Shown: piece by piece, positions 17,759 to 26,719 of the stretch
Position numbering within the stretch: the stretch's first letter is position 1
How the letters are laid out: the number at the start of each line of letters is the position of its first letter
Source of the DNA: Albibeggiatoa sp964388965
GTDB taxonomy: Bacteria > Pseudomonadota > Gammaproteobacteria > Beggiatoales > Beggiatoaceae
DNA: 51,204 nucleotides
Assembly (NCBI GenBank): GCA_964388965.1
Contig: CAYMCP010000012.1
Location: forward strand, 1-51,204
Reading direction: 5' to 3'
The notes under the pieces: model-generated
Database searches by the model: none
What the model was told of the DNA's origin: nothing
The model's input: only the letters and a program-made list of their open reading frames with translations
Translations under genes and position numbers: made by a program

Positions 17759-17942
17759 GGAAAGGCATCCACCAGCTAATGCAGCGTACGATTTGAACCG
17801 CGTTGGTTCAGGTGGGTGACTTCGGAAAGAATATCAGGTTTCCTAAAAACTAGGCTTGCTCAACAACTCTTCCCATACGAGTCCCCTGTGTTTAAGTTTA
17901 GGTTCAACTATCTTGTCTAACCACACAGAGGGGATGCCTAAA
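17759..17942 (-). ncRNA. ssrS: 6S RNA
   Basis: 6S RNA sequesters sigma-70 RNA polymerase by mimicking an open promoter. No protein frame explains this conserved-looking stretch, and it lies directly downstream of zapA, the standard gammaproteobacterial location. The 5' arm GGCATCCCC (17931-17938) pairs with the 3' arm GGTGGATGCC (about 17764-17773). Near the 3' side the hairpin TGAACC...GGTTCA followed by ACGCTGCATTAGC resembles the equivalent E. coli region. The GGGGACTCGTATGG segment fits the 5' side of the central bubble. Ends are estimated from the closing stem; a U-rich terminator follows. Confidence 0.8.
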
Positions 17943-17971
17943 ACCAAGAGTACTTACACTTGCCTGTAAAT

Positions 17972-18280
17972 TTATTCCTTTCTGCTCGACAATGCAAGTG
18001 AAATTTTGTCTTGTAGCAATAAAAGTTCAGAATTTAGGTTTAACTGGTTTGTCTCGACTTCGTTTTTATATTGAAAATATTCATGGATAATGTTCAACGC
18101 ACTAACAACAACCATTCTTTCATTGCTGACAACCTTACCGCCCTGCTTAACCTCTTGTAATTTACGATTTAAATAAGCCGCAGACTCAACTAAAGTCGCG
18201 CGTTCGCTTTCTGGACAACCCAGCAGGTAATCTTTACCTAAAATGTGTAATTTAACTTGCACACTATCATTCATGGTCAA
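17972..18280 (-). CDS. zapA: Cell division protein ZapA
   Basis: A 102-residue cytoplasmic activator of Z-ring bundling. The N-terminal beta segment VQVKLHILGKDYLLGCPESE and the following ATLVESAAYLNRKLQEV are characteristic. The rest is a coiled coil with RMVVVSALNIIHEY. Its start overlaps the preceding coiled-coil gene by 14 nt, so the two are translationally coupled. 6S RNA follows about 30 nt downstream, as in E. coli. Confidence 0.93.
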   Translation of the reverse strand: MTMNDSVQVKLHILGKDYLLGCPESERATLVESAAYLNRKLQEVKQGGKVVSNERMVVVSALNIIHEYFQYKNEVETNQLNLNSELLLLQDKISLALSSRKE

Positions 18281-18479
18281 TTTCCATTGCTTTTAATCGA
18301 CTGATCATCATTTCAATTTTAGTACGTGCAATTCGATTTTTTTCTAGCAAAATTGCTTTGTCTTCCGATAACGTTACCACCTGCATTTGTAATCTTTGAT
18401 TTTGCGCAGATAATTCCGCACAGTAATCAATGAGTTGTTCTACTTGATTTTTAAAAGTGAACAGTGTTGAATTATCCAT
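18267..18479 (-). CDS. ZapB-like coiled-coil protein (TIGR02449 family)
   Basis: A 70-residue, almost entirely coiled-coil protein (FKNQVEQLIDYCAELSAQNQ, then LEKNRIARTKIEMMISRLKA). It corresponds to the small TIGR02449 family found directly upstream of zapA in gammaproteobacteria, sometimes described as ZapB-like. A role in Z-ring organisation is inferred from context. It begins 5 nt after the mlaA stop, which places mlaA, this gene and zapA in one transcription unit. Confidence 0.85.
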   Translation of the reverse strand: MDNSTLFTFKNQVEQLIDYCAELSAQNQRLQMQVVTLSEDKAILLEKNRIARTKIEMMISRLKAMEIDHE

Positions 18480-18484
18480 AATCG

Positions 18485-19321
18485 TTAAATCTTCGCAGAA
18501 TCTTCATCTAATTCAGGCTCGTCTTCAAACAAAAAATCCTCATTTAATTCAAGCTCATCTTCATCTTCAAACAAAAATTCTTCATCTAATTCATTACTTA
18601 GGGGCGGGTTGCCGTCATAAACTAAGTATTCACGACGTTTTAAATAAGCTTCTCGAATGTAGGAATATTTATCAATCGCAGCTTCCCCTAAAATCGCTTC
18701 CATATCAATTAGATCGGCGCGAATATCAAGTAATTCAGCAGCATAAGACATATCAACGACATCAAATAACTCCGTAGCACGAGAAACATTAGCGGCTCGA
18801 TTATCAGTAATATAAGTTCTCATATCGGTGACAAAATCAACACCACGCCCTGTTGCGTCCCGAATTGTGGAGGGTCCAGTACCCGGAATATACAAATAGG
18901 GTCCGGCTGCAACGCCCCAAACACCTAATGTCTGACCAAAATCCTCATAGTGTTTTTCAAGTCCCCAATGTGAAGCTACGTCAAAAATACCTAAAATTCC
19001 TATCGTTGAATTGACTGCAAAACGTCCAGTATCCTCAGCCGCTTGTTTGAATTTAAACTGTAAAATATCATTAGCGATAACGGTTAATTCACCTAAATTA
19101 CTAAAAAAATTACTAATGCCTTTATCAATAGGACCGGGTAATGCAGCTTTGTAAATTTCTGCAGCAGGTCTAACTACCATCATATCTAAATCATTACTCA
19201 GATCGTACATTGCACGATTAAATTTTTCAAAGGGGTCTTTTTTATTTGCAATCCCACAGGCTGAGATAATAAGGGGCAACATACACAAAATCAGCATGGT
19301 TCTATAGGCTTTCGGAATCAT
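18485..19321 (-). CDS. mlaA: MlaA (VacJ) outer-membrane lipoprotein
   Basis: Part of the Mla system that removes mislocalised phospholipids from the outer leaflet of the outer membrane. The signal peptide ends in a lipobox (LIISAC, Cys about 22). The family core follows: DPFEKFNRAMYDLSNDLD, GISNFFSNLGELTVIANDIL and GVAAGPYLYIPGTGPSTIRD. The C-terminal about 35 residues are an unusual acidic tail with an internal repeat (EEFLFEDEDELELNED, then FLFEDEPELDED). No mlaBCDEF genes are nearby, which is normal for mlaA. It lies upstream of the two cell-division genes with only 5 nt between. Confidence 0.94.
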   Translation of the reverse strand: MIPKAYRTMLILCMLPLIISACGIANKKDPFEKFNRAMYDLSNDLDMMVVRPAAEIYKAALPGPIDKGISNFFSNLGELTVIANDILQFKFKQAAEDTGRFAVNSTIGILGIFDVASHWGLEKHYEDFGQTLGVWGVAAGPYLYIPGTGPSTIRDATGRGVDFVTDMRTYITDNRAANVSRATELFDVVDMSYAAELLDIRADLIDMEAILGEAAIDKYSYIREAYLKRREYLVYDGNPPLSNELDEEFLFEDEDELELNEDFLFEDEPELDEDSAKI

Positions 19322-19487
19322 GGGCAGTATACTTCAATTTACCAGAATTTAAGCAGCATCATAAGACATAATGCTAGAGAAATCTACTGTTAATCATTGA
19401 AACCACACAGAGAAAATATTGCGCAATAATACACAACAGACAAGCTTCTTATGGCACTTCGCCAACATCTTTGCAAGATAGATAGTA

Positions 19488-20363
19488 TTAACCTGTTGTA
19501 CGATTTTGAATAGTTTGATACAACACTAACAGACGTTTTGCCTCTTCCACATGTAAATTTTCGATCAAACGTCCGTCTACGACGACGACACCTTTACCCG
19601 CTTGCCGAGCCTCGTCCCACGCCTGAATGACTTTTTTAGCATGTTGTACTTCTGCCTCATTTGGTGCAAATATTTGATTAGACATTGTAATTTGTTTTGG
19701 ATGAATCAAGGTTTTACCATCAAAACCCATATCACGACCTTGTATACAAGCCGCCTCAAAACCTGCTGCATTCTCCAAATCCAAATATACGCCATCAATA
19801 ATATCCAGACCGTGCACCCGTGCAGCCATCACACATAAACTTAATGGGACTAACATACCAATTCGATCAGGCGTATGACGTACACGCATTTCTTTAGCTA
19901 AATCGGACGTGCCCATCACAATCGTTTTTAAACGTGGATGACTGCCTGCAATAGACTCAATGTTAAAAATACCTTGTGGTGTTTCTGCCATAATCCAAAT
20001 TGGTAAATCAACATCACCACCGTTATCGTCCAATAGTTGAATAGCCTCTAGCACTTGTTGCGCATAATTAATTTTAGGTAAGAGCACACCATTAATTGCT
20101 AATTCGGCAATCGTAGCAATATCATCTTGTCCCCATTCGGTATCTAATCCATTTATCCGCACAATAATTTCTCTTTCCTCGTAACCGCCTGCTTTGACTG
20201 CTTGTACAATTTGTTTACGTGCCTGCTGTTTCATATCAGGTGCAACGGCATCTTCTAAGTCAAAAATTAAACTATCAATAGCCAACGTTTTAGCTTTTTC
20301 TAACGCACGCGCATTCGAGCCCGGCATATATAACACTGAACGACGTGGTTTTAATTGTTGCAT
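19488..20363 (-). CDS. CitE-like HpcH/HpaI lyase (malyl-CoA lyase type)
   Basis: A 291-residue TIM-barrel CoA-ester lyase or thioesterase of the CitE/Mcl family. Visible motifs are RRSVLYMPGSNARALEKAK, SLIFDLEDAVAPDMK with the Mg-binding acidic residues, EIIVRINGLDTEWG, and DGKTLIHPKQI near residue 215. The length and the MAETPQGIFNIESIAG segment fit (3S)-malyl-CoA thioesterase or L-malyl/beta-methylmalyl-CoA lyase better than citrate lyase beta, because no citrate lyase alpha or gamma genes are present. The precise substrate cannot be fixed from sequence alone. The gene appears to be monocistronic. Confidence 0.85.
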   Translation of the reverse strand: MQQLKPRRSVLYMPGSNARALEKAKTLAIDSLIFDLEDAVAPDMKQQARKQIVQAVKAGGYEEREIIVRINGLDTEWGQDDIATIAELAINGVLLPKINYAQQVLEAIQLLDDNGGDVDLPIWIMAETPQGIFNIESIAGSHPRLKTIVMGTSDLAKEMRVRHTPDRIGMLVPLSLCVMAARVHGLDIIDGVYLDLENAAGFEAACIQGRDMGFDGKTLIHPKQITMSNQIFAPNEAEVQHAKKVIQAWDEARQAGKGVVVVDGRLIENLHVEEAKRLLVLYQTIQNRTTG

Positions 20364-20578
20364 GGATTCGCTCCGAATATTAATTTTTTATTAATGAATA
20401 TTAATATATGACAGTCATATATTAGAGTTGTTTCACAGAATGAGTTGTTGTATTTTATGAAAATGAGGTGGCAAAGCAAGGTTTTTTCTCGTATTAAAAT
20501 AAGATAAAATTTCTAATATCATTTTGAAAAATCAAAAAATTTTAGTTTCCTCATTCATTACATTTCACAGGATAAAAA

Positions 20579-21274
20579 ATGCTTATTTCTCACAGTCATC
20601 AATTTATTTTTTTTCACGTTACTAAGGTCGCCGGTATTAGTATTACCAATGCGTTACAGGCTTATATTGAAGAACCGACTCATTTTCGCATTGCCAGACC
20701 GGCGGCGGAAATAAATAGCAAACCTAATCCAATGTATGAGATGTGGAAATCAGCATTATTACACGCGAAAGCTAAAGATGTAAAAAAGGAACTTTCTCCA
20801 GAAATATTTGCTAATTATTTTAAATTTGCTTTTGTACGCAATCCTTGGGATTGGCAGGTTTCAATGCGCCATTTTATTTTAAAAGAGACTACACACATTC
20901 ATCATGAACGAATTAAGGCAATGCAAAGCTTTGAAGAATATTTAAATTGGGTAATTAATGCCAAAAATCCTTATCCAAAAGGTGGGACTAAATTCCAGAA
21001 AGAAGCGATTGCTGATAATGAAAATAATCTGTTGGTTAATTACATCGGACGTTTTGAAGAGTTAGCTACAGGATTTAATCAAGTATGTCAATACCTTAAA
21101 TTGGACACTTCCTTACCACATCTTAACAAAAGTCAGCATAGTGACTACAAATCGCATTACGATGAAACGACTAGAGAAATGGTTGCAGAATGTTTCAAAG
21201 ATGATATTGAATTATTTGGTTATTACTTTGACGGTTACGATAAATCTCATCCAAATATTGGTTTTTTAAGTTAA
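20579..21274 (+). CDS. Sulfotransferase family 2-like protein
   Basis: A 231-residue cytosolic-type sulfotransferase. The PAPS 5'-phosphosulfate loop appears as FFHVTKVAGISITNAL (residues 11-26), equivalent to HIPKTAGTS in relatives. The 3'-phosphate motif is FAFVRNPWDWQVSM near 82-95. The rest (FEEYLNWVI, GRFEELATGFNQVCQYL) fits bacterial Sulfotransfer_2 proteins that modify glycans or small molecules. The RBS AGGATAAAAA precedes the ATG. It converges with the radical SAM gene, ending 37 bp away. The acceptor is unknown. cysQ at 49341, which removes the PAP by-product, is far away on the window. Confidence 0.8.
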   Translation: MLISHSHQFIFFHVTKVAGISITNALQAYIEEPTHFRIARPAAEINSKPNPMYEMWKSALLHAKAKDVKKELSPEIFANYFKFAFVRNPWDWQVSMRHFILKETTHIHHERIKAMQSFEEYLNWVINAKNPYPKGGTKFQKEAIADNENNLLVNYIGRFEELATGFNQVCQYLKLDTSLPHLNKSQHSDYKSHYDETTREMVAECFKDDIELFGYYFDGYDKSHPNIGFLS

Positions 21275-21311
21275 GGATTACGCAAAAATCGTTCACCGCA
21301 TTTTGTACTAA

Positions 21312-22301
21312 TCAAACAAAACAACGTTGTGGTGTTTGTGGTTTTTCTGATGATTGTTGCTGATCTTGGTAGTTCATCTTGCCAAGTCCTTCAATGACGT
21401 GACAATCACAAAATTCCGGTGTAGAGCAAGCAAAAGATTGTGGATTGATTTTGATTTGGCGTTGTTTCAAATTACCCGATTGATTTAATTCAGATAAATA
21501 GGGACAGCCTTGTACAGAACCATCGTTCCAAATTCTAAAATAACGCTCTCCAGCCGGGCAAAGTACATGAGGATTGTGTTGAAAAATTTTAGCAAAGTTA
21601 TCATTATGTACACCTGCTACAATTTTAGCATATTTTTGACGTAATTTATTAAAAATCTGTTCCTGCTCAACTGTAAATGCTTGTATTACATCACGTATCA
21701 TAATAATACCTTTACCGGTTTTCGCAAAAATTTCTGTTTGATAAAACTGTAATGCCTCATCCCATTCGTCGCTAAGTTTAGGTGACATAATATAACCTAG
21801 TAAAATTTCTGTCGCTTTTTTCTCAATAAGCATTAACGCATTACTACGCCAATTATCCAATAAGTTTTTACGTTTAATTTCATTATAGTGCATCGTTAAG
21901 TTAATATAACGGATTTTAGCCAATTTTTGTTGCGAAAGTTGTGGAAATTCTTGGATAACAGCACCGTTTATGTCTAAGGCAATTTCAACGTCGTGCTCTA
22001 AAATACGCTCTAATAGACGTTGTGAACGAGAATAGCCTGCAAAAAAATCACCTTTACCAGAAAAAATTAAAAATGACTTACAATTAAACTGTTCTAATAA
22101 AAAAGCAAGGTCTTCGTATGTCAATGATAATTCTTTTTTTGCAATCGGGTCGACAATACAATATTCGCAATCGAACGTACAATGACCGGAAGATGAGACA
22201 AAAAAGACGGCTTCACAATCCGTTTTCAGTCGCATATATTGTAAATCTTCATCATCCATTAATTTTTGCATGTTTAATTCAGTGGAAATCACTTTGCTCA
22301 T
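21312..22301 (-). CDS. Radical SAM protein with C-terminal Cys cluster
   Basis: A 329-residue radical SAM enzyme. The [4Fe-4S] motif is C41-x3-C45-x2-C48 (GHCTFDCEYCIV), followed by a GKGDFFAGY motif in the position of the SAM-binding GGE/GxG loop. A C-terminal set of cysteines (C248, C266, C292, C298, C300; LCPAGERYFRIWNDGSVQGC and EFCDCHV) suggests a SPASM or twitch auxiliary cluster. Such proteins act on peptides, sugars or alcohols. No precursor peptide ORF is seen next to it, and the only close neighbour is the convergent sulfotransferase gene. The substrate is unknown. Confidence 0.82.
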   Translation of the reverse strand: MSKVISTELNMQKLMDDEDLQYMRLKTDCEAVFFVSSSGHCTFDCEYCIVDPIAKKELSLTYEDLAFLLEQFNCKSFLIFSGKGDFFAGYSRSQRLLERILEHDVEIALDINGAVIQEFPQLSQQKLAKIRYINLTMHYNEIKRKNLLDNWRSNALMLIEKKATEILLGYIMSPKLSDEWDEALQFYQTEIFAKTGKGIIMIRDVIQAFTVEQEQIFNKLRQKYAKIVAGVHNDNFAKIFQHNPHVLCPAGERYFRIWNDGSVQGCPYLSELNQSGNLKQRQIKINPQSFACSTPEFCDCHVIEGLGKMNYQDQQQSSEKPQTPQRCFV

Positions 22302-22366
22302 TTTAATTGACTCATTTTAATTTTGTAGAGGAAAAAATTGACTTTTCACGTAATAAATTTTATATA

Positions 22367-23689
22367 TTATTTAACCCAAACTTCTACTCTATGATTAATT
22401 TGTTTCGCTAATCGAGTATTGTCACAGGCAACTGGAATTGTTTCACCGTAACCTTTGACAAATAAAGGCGGAAAACCGTATTCATCTAATAATGCTGCAA
22501 TTTTTTCTACACGTTGTTGAGAAAGTTGACGATTATGTTGATAATCGCCTTCACCGTCAGTAAAACCAAATAACATAATGTTTTCAATATCCGTGCGTGG
22601 GTGATTTAAATAGGCAATGAGCCGTTTCATATCTTGCAAAGCACGATTGTCCATTTTAATCGTATTGCGCTTAAAGCGAAATGTTACCGATAAACGTGTT
22701 GCATTTCGAGTCAAATTAGTAAAATCTTTTAAACTATTTTGATATTGTTTATGTTCTGCGTGTGTTAAATAACGTTCAATGGTTTCTCGATTTGGATTCG
22801 CTTCAATTGCTAAATCCACAAATCCAGTATAACGCACAGTGTGCTGACCTTCATCAGATAAAATATAATCTATAAAATCATTAACGTAATTTGAAGCTTG
22901 CGACGTGGCGGTATACAAATATAAACGACGAGTAAATGGATATTCTTCGGTCTTAATCGAAAAACGGCTGGGAAAGTACTGAAAATTACAATCTTCTATG
23001 CCTAAAGCGCGAGCATTATTAATGTAAGCATAACCAGTAAAACCAATGCCATATAAATCAGATGCAATTTGTTTTGATAAAGCATTATTGGATTCAAAAC
23101 GTTTTGCTTCATGATGTAATGATAAATTTAGTGATTTAAGAATAAAATGTTGAAATATGTCGAATGTACCAGATTGCTCATTACGCGCATATAAATTAAT
23201 TGGCATGTAATCACCGCCAACTACTGACCAATTTTGAATTTTACCTGCGAAAATTTGCGCAATTTGAGCAATAGTTAGTGATTGAATTGGGTTGTCTGGA
23301 TGCACGATGATGACCAGACCATCTAAAGCTAAAATATGTTCAATATCAGTGACATTGTTTTGTAATGCTTCACGCTCTTCGTTGGTAATTGGGCGCGATG
23401 ACATGCCAATATCTGCTTCGCCTTGTTGTAATGCAATAAATGCGGTATTTGAACCGTGTGCTTTGATTTCAATTTGTTGCGGTAAATTACCTTTGCCTAA
23501 AGTTAAAATTTTCTCATTTGGTAGTTTGCCGAGCGACCATTCTGGACGTGTGTAATTTTGTAGTAGTATGGGAATTAATTTTGAACCAATCGTATTAGAA
23601 CCGACAATGCGTAAAGTTTGTTCTGCGGCGAGGGTAAATTGTGTAAAAAATAAGAGAATAATCAAGCTGTTAATTTGTAGCATGGGCAT
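22367..23689 (-). CDS. PstS-like substrate-binding domain fused to OmpA C-terminal domain
   Basis: The first about 20 residues from the ATG at 23689 are a signal peptide (MPMLQINSLIILLFFTQFTLA); the ATG at 23719 adds ten codons with no RBS. A PBP-like phosphate-binding domain follows, with LRIVGSNTIGSKLIPILL, GEADIGMSSRPITNEE and IAGKIQNW-like elements. The C-terminal about 105 residues form an OmpA/MotB peptidoglycan-binding domain (IMLFGFTDGEGDYQHNRQLS, QRVEKIAALL, then VKGYGETIP and NHRVEVW). It is thus a periplasmic ligand binder tethered to peptidoglycan rather than to an ABC transporter. No pstCAB genes are adjacent. Such fusions occur in sulfur bacteria and other gammaproteobacteria, with roles not established. 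Confidence 0.85.
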   Translation of the reverse strand: MPMLQINSLIILLFFTQFTLAAEQTLRIVGSNTIGSKLIPILLQNYTRPEWSLGKLPNEKILTLGKGNLPQQIEIKAHGSNTAFIALQQGEADIGMSSRPITNEEREALQNNVTDIEHILALDGLVIIVHPDNPIQSLTIAQIAQIFAGKIQNWSVVGGDYMPINLYARNEQSGTFDIFQHFILKSLNLSLHHEAKRFESNNALSKQIASDLYGIGFTGYAYINNARALGIEDCNFQYFPSRFSIKTEEYPFTRRLYLYTATSQASNYVNDFIDYILSDEGQHTVRYTGFVDLAIEANPNRETIERYLTHAEHKQYQNSLKDFTNLTRNATRLSVTFRFKRNTIKMDNRALQDMKRLIAYLNHPRTDIENIMLFGFTDGEGDYQHNRQLSQQRVEKIAALLDEYGFPPLFVKGYGETIPVACDNTRLAKQINHRVEVWVK

Positions 23690-23798
23690 GATATGAAAGT
23701 GTAGTAAAAACACCTGCATTATCGACTATTCGTATGACTAAAAAAAGACCACTCATCTATTACGCAATGAGTAGCCTATTCATGCACTAGGAAGGCAT

Positions 23799-25733
23799 TT
23801 ATTTTTTGTCATCTTTCACTTCGGTATATTCCCCATCAACAACATTTTCTTTGCTGCTAGTTTTAGCGTCGGCGGCGGCTTGTGCTGCTTCAGTAAAACC
23901 CTCTGGTGTTGTTGGATTATCGCCATAAGCCTGTTGTGCGATACGGCTAGATATTTCAACCAAAACCTGTGTTTTAGCTTCAATGGCTTCTTTGTCATCG
24001 CCTTTTAATATTTCACGTAACTCGGCAATGGCAGATTCTGCCGCAGATTTGTCCGCGTTAGATACTTTGTCGCCTAAATCTTTAATCGATTTTTCAACCG
24101 CATGAATCATTTGGTCAGCAGAATTGCGTGCTGTAACCAGTTGTTGGAATTTTTTATCTTCTGCGGCATGTTCCTCCGCATCACGCACCATGCGATCAAT
24201 TTCTGTGTCAGATAAGCCACTTGATGCTTTAATTTCAATTTTCTGTTCTTTGCCTGTTGCTTTATCTTTAGCGGAAACATGCAAAATACCGTTTGCATCA
24301 ATATCAAAAGTTACCTCAATTTGTGGTACACCGCGTGGCGCAGGCGGAATGCCTGTTAAATCAAATTTTTCCAACGATTTATTGGCAGATGCAACTTCAC
24401 GTTCGCCCTGCAATACGTGTACTGTAACTGCGGTTTGGTTGTCCTCTGCGGTAGAGAAAACTTGCGATGTTTTCGTTGGAATCGTAGTATTTTTCTGAAT
24501 TAATTTTGTCATCACTCCGCCCATTGTTTCGATACCTAATGACAACGGCGTTACGTCCAATAACAAAACATCTTTCACATCACCTGACAATACCGCACCT
24601 TGAATTGCCGCACCAATCGCAACAGCCTCGTCAGGATTTACATCTTTGCGTGGCTCTTTGCCAAATAATTTTTTGACCGCTTCCTGTACTTTTGGCATCC
24701 GAGTTTGACCGCCAACTAAAATAACTTCGTCAACTTCGCTAGCAGACAAACCTGCATCTTTTAATGCAACACGACACGGCTCTAGTGTACGCTCAACTAA
24801 ATCTTCCACCAAAGACTCTAATTTAGCGCGATTTAATTTAATATTTAAATGTTTAGGACCAGAGGCATCGGCTGTGATATAGGGTAAATTTATATCTGTT
24901 TGATTGCTAGATGACAATTCGATTTTGGCTTTTTCGGCAGCTTCTTTCAAACGTTGCAACGCCAGCGGGTCATTTTTTAAATCAACGCTTGATTCTTTTT
25001 TAAACTCTGCAACTAAAAAGTCGATGATGCGTAAATCAAAATCTTCACCGCCTAAAAATGTATCACCGTTAGTTGATAAGACTTCAAATTGGTGTTCACC
25101 GTCAATTTCCGCAATTTCAATAATTGAAACGTCGAATGTACCACCCCCTAAGTCATAGACTACAACTTTTGCATCACCTGTCTTCTTGTCCAAACCGTAT
25201 GCTAATGATGCTGCGGTTGGTTCATTAATGATCCGTTTTACTTCCAAGCCTGCGATACGACCTGCATCTTTTGTTGCCTGACGTTGTAAATCATTAAAAT
25301 ATGCTGGAACAGTAATAACCGCTTCTTTGACTTCCTCACCTAAAAAGTCTTCTGCCGTTTTTTTCATTTTCATTAATACGCGCGCAGAAATTTCTGGCGG
25401 TGCCATTTTTTTATCTTTTACGCCAACCCACGCATCACCATTGTCCGCTTTGAGGATTTTATAAGGTACCATATTGATGTCGCGTTGTACGACGGTATCC
25501 TCAAACTTACGACCAATCAAACGTTTTACTGCAAACAATGTGTTACTTGGATTAGTGACCGCCTGACGTTTTGCAGATTGACCTACTAATACCTCACCAT
25601 CATTGGTGAATGCGACGATTGAGGGCGTAGTACGCGCACCCTCACTATTTTCAATCACTCGCGGATTTTTGCCTTCTAGGATAGCGACACATGAGTTTGT
25701 CGTTCCCAAGTCAATACCGATAATTTTAGCCAT
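23799..25733 (-). CDS. dnaK: Chaperone protein DnaK
   Basis: The Hsp70 chaperone, which works with GrpE and DnaJ. The real start is the ATG at 25733 (MAKIIGIDLGTTNSCVAIL), preceded by AAGGAG; the longer frame to 25805 runs through the promoter. The product has 644 residues with the nucleotide-binding motifs DLGGGTFDVSIIE and VGGQTRMPKVQ, the substrate-binding domain (DVTPLSLGIETMGGVMTKLI) and a lid with an acidic tail. A sigma-32-type promoter lies at 25775-25802. dnaJ is not the next gene, unlike in E. coli; a PstS-OmpA gene follows instead. grpE lies 220 bp upstream. Confidence 0.98.
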   Translation of the reverse strand: MAKIIGIDLGTTNSCVAILEGKNPRVIENSEGARTTPSIVAFTNDGEVLVGQSAKRQAVTNPSNTLFAVKRLIGRKFEDTVVQRDINMVPYKILKADNGDAWVGVKDKKMAPPEISARVLMKMKKTAEDFLGEEVKEAVITVPAYFNDLQRQATKDAGRIAGLEVKRIINEPTAASLAYGLDKKTGDAKVVVYDLGGGTFDVSIIEIAEIDGEHQFEVLSTNGDTFLGGEDFDLRIIDFLVAEFKKESSVDLKNDPLALQRLKEAAEKAKIELSSSNQTDINLPYITADASGPKHLNIKLNRAKLESLVEDLVERTLEPCRVALKDAGLSASEVDEVILVGGQTRMPKVQEAVKKLFGKEPRKDVNPDEAVAIGAAIQGAVLSGDVKDVLLLDVTPLSLGIETMGGVMTKLIQKNTTIPTKTSQVFSTAEDNQTAVTVHVLQGEREVASANKSLEKFDLTGIPPAPRGVPQIEVTFDIDANGILHVSAKDKATGKEQKIEIKASSGLSDTEIDRMVRDAEEHAAEDKKFQQLVTARNSADQMIHAVEKSIKDLGDKVSNADKSAAESAIAELREILKGDDKEAIEAKTQVLVEISSRIAQQAYGDNPTTPEGFTEAAQAAADAKTSSKENVVDGEYTEVKDDKK

Positions 25734-25774
25734 TTTTTTGCTCCTTAGTAAATTATTCTTATATGCCATGAGTA

Positions 25775-25802
25775 GTTGAGGGTTATAGCCTGTATTTTCA
25801 AG
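25775..25802 (-). promoter_or_regulatory. dnaK: Sigma-32-type promoter of dnaK
   Basis: On the minus strand CTTGAAA (25796-25802) is followed after 13 nt by CCCTCAAC (25775-25782), close to the heat-shock consensus CTTGAAA-N11-16-CCCCATNT. It lies about 42 nt upstream of the dnaK ATG. Confidence 0.65.
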
Positions 25803-26025
25803 CAATTTTTTAGATTTATTTCATGGCGTTATTGTTATTTGCAAACAAAATGTAAAACATATTTCGCGCATAATGCTGGTACGTTGGTAAATCATTCCAC
25901 CTAAAATGAGCAAATGAAAAAATTTAGTAAACATTCAGCACATTTATCGCGGTTTACCACACCGAAACACGCTAGCATTTTTATAAAAAAATCACTTGCA
26001 AATAAGTCTTGTAATTCTTAAAAAT

Positions 26026-26667
26026 TTATGATTGTTTCGCCACCACCACTTGCGCGGCACGCAATAAACGCTCATTCAGGTGATAACCTTTGCGGTGGAC
26101 GATGACAACAGTATTATCTTCCACATCGGGAATTGGTTGCATTGCTATTGCTTCGTGCCATTCTGGGTTAAATTTTTGCTTTTGCGGATTAATTTCCTCG
26201 ATACCAAATTTATTTAACACATCAATCAAAACTTTATCGGTAAGATTCATACCTTCGATGACAGTTTCAATTTGCGTATCAGGCTTACTTGCCGCTTCGA
26301 TACCCAGCTCCAAATTATCACGAACGGGTAACAATTCACTAGCGAATCTCTCCAAAGCAAACTTACGCGCATTTTCAATATCGCGTTCAGTTCGTTTTTG
26401 TAAATTTTCATATTCTGCTTTTTGACGCACCAATGCTTCCCAATTATCTTGTGCTTTTTTCTCAATTGCAGCCAATTTTGCCTTAGCTTCCATCAATTTT
26501 GCTTTTAAGCTTTGTTCTGTATCTTGTTCCTGCGTCGTTTCGTCTGCTACAGCCGTTTCTTGCGCTTCTTGTTCTGGCGTTCTAACCTCTTCTGTAGCAA
26601 TCGTTTCAGTTTGTTGTTCAGCTTGTTGTTTTTCTTTGTTATCTGGTGATTGCGTGGTATCAGTCAT
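26026..26667 (-). CDS. grpE: Co-chaperone GrpE
   Basis: The nucleotide-exchange factor for DnaK. The 213 residues have a low-complexity Gln/Glu-rich N-terminus (about 1-50), a long coiled coil, and the C-terminal beta domain. Signatures are FASELLPVRDNLELGIEAA, GMNLTDKVLIDVLNKFGI and the family ending VVIVHRKGYHLNERLLRAAQVVVAK, given here by its key GYHLNERLLR. The RBS GAGGAGT precedes the ATG. It has its own heat-shock promoter at 26720-26745 and sits upstream of dnaK on the same strand. Confidence 0.96.
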   Translation of the reverse strand: MTDTTQSPDNKEKQQAEQQTETIATEEVRTPEQEAQETAVADETTQEQDTEQSLKAKLMEAKAKLAAIEKKAQDNWEALVRQKAEYENLQKRTERDIENARKFALERFASELLPVRDNLELGIEAASKPDTQIETVIEGMNLTDKVLIDVLNKFGIEEINPQKQKFNPEWHEAIAMQPIPDVEDNTVVIVHRKGYHLNERLLRAAQVVVAKQS

Positions 26668-26719
26668 ATTGACTCCTCGAAAAATTTAGAATTTACCTAC
26701 AATATTTAGGAGATTCTTT

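Noticed and set aside
25734..25805. 24-residue N-terminal extension of DnaK
   Set aside because: It runs through the heat-shock promoter and RBS; DnaK proteins begin at MAKIIGIDLG.
25914..26021. 35-codon basic ORF between dnaK and grpE on the plus strand
   Set aside because: No good RBS, antisense to the dnaK-grpE transcription unit, and no recognisable similarity.
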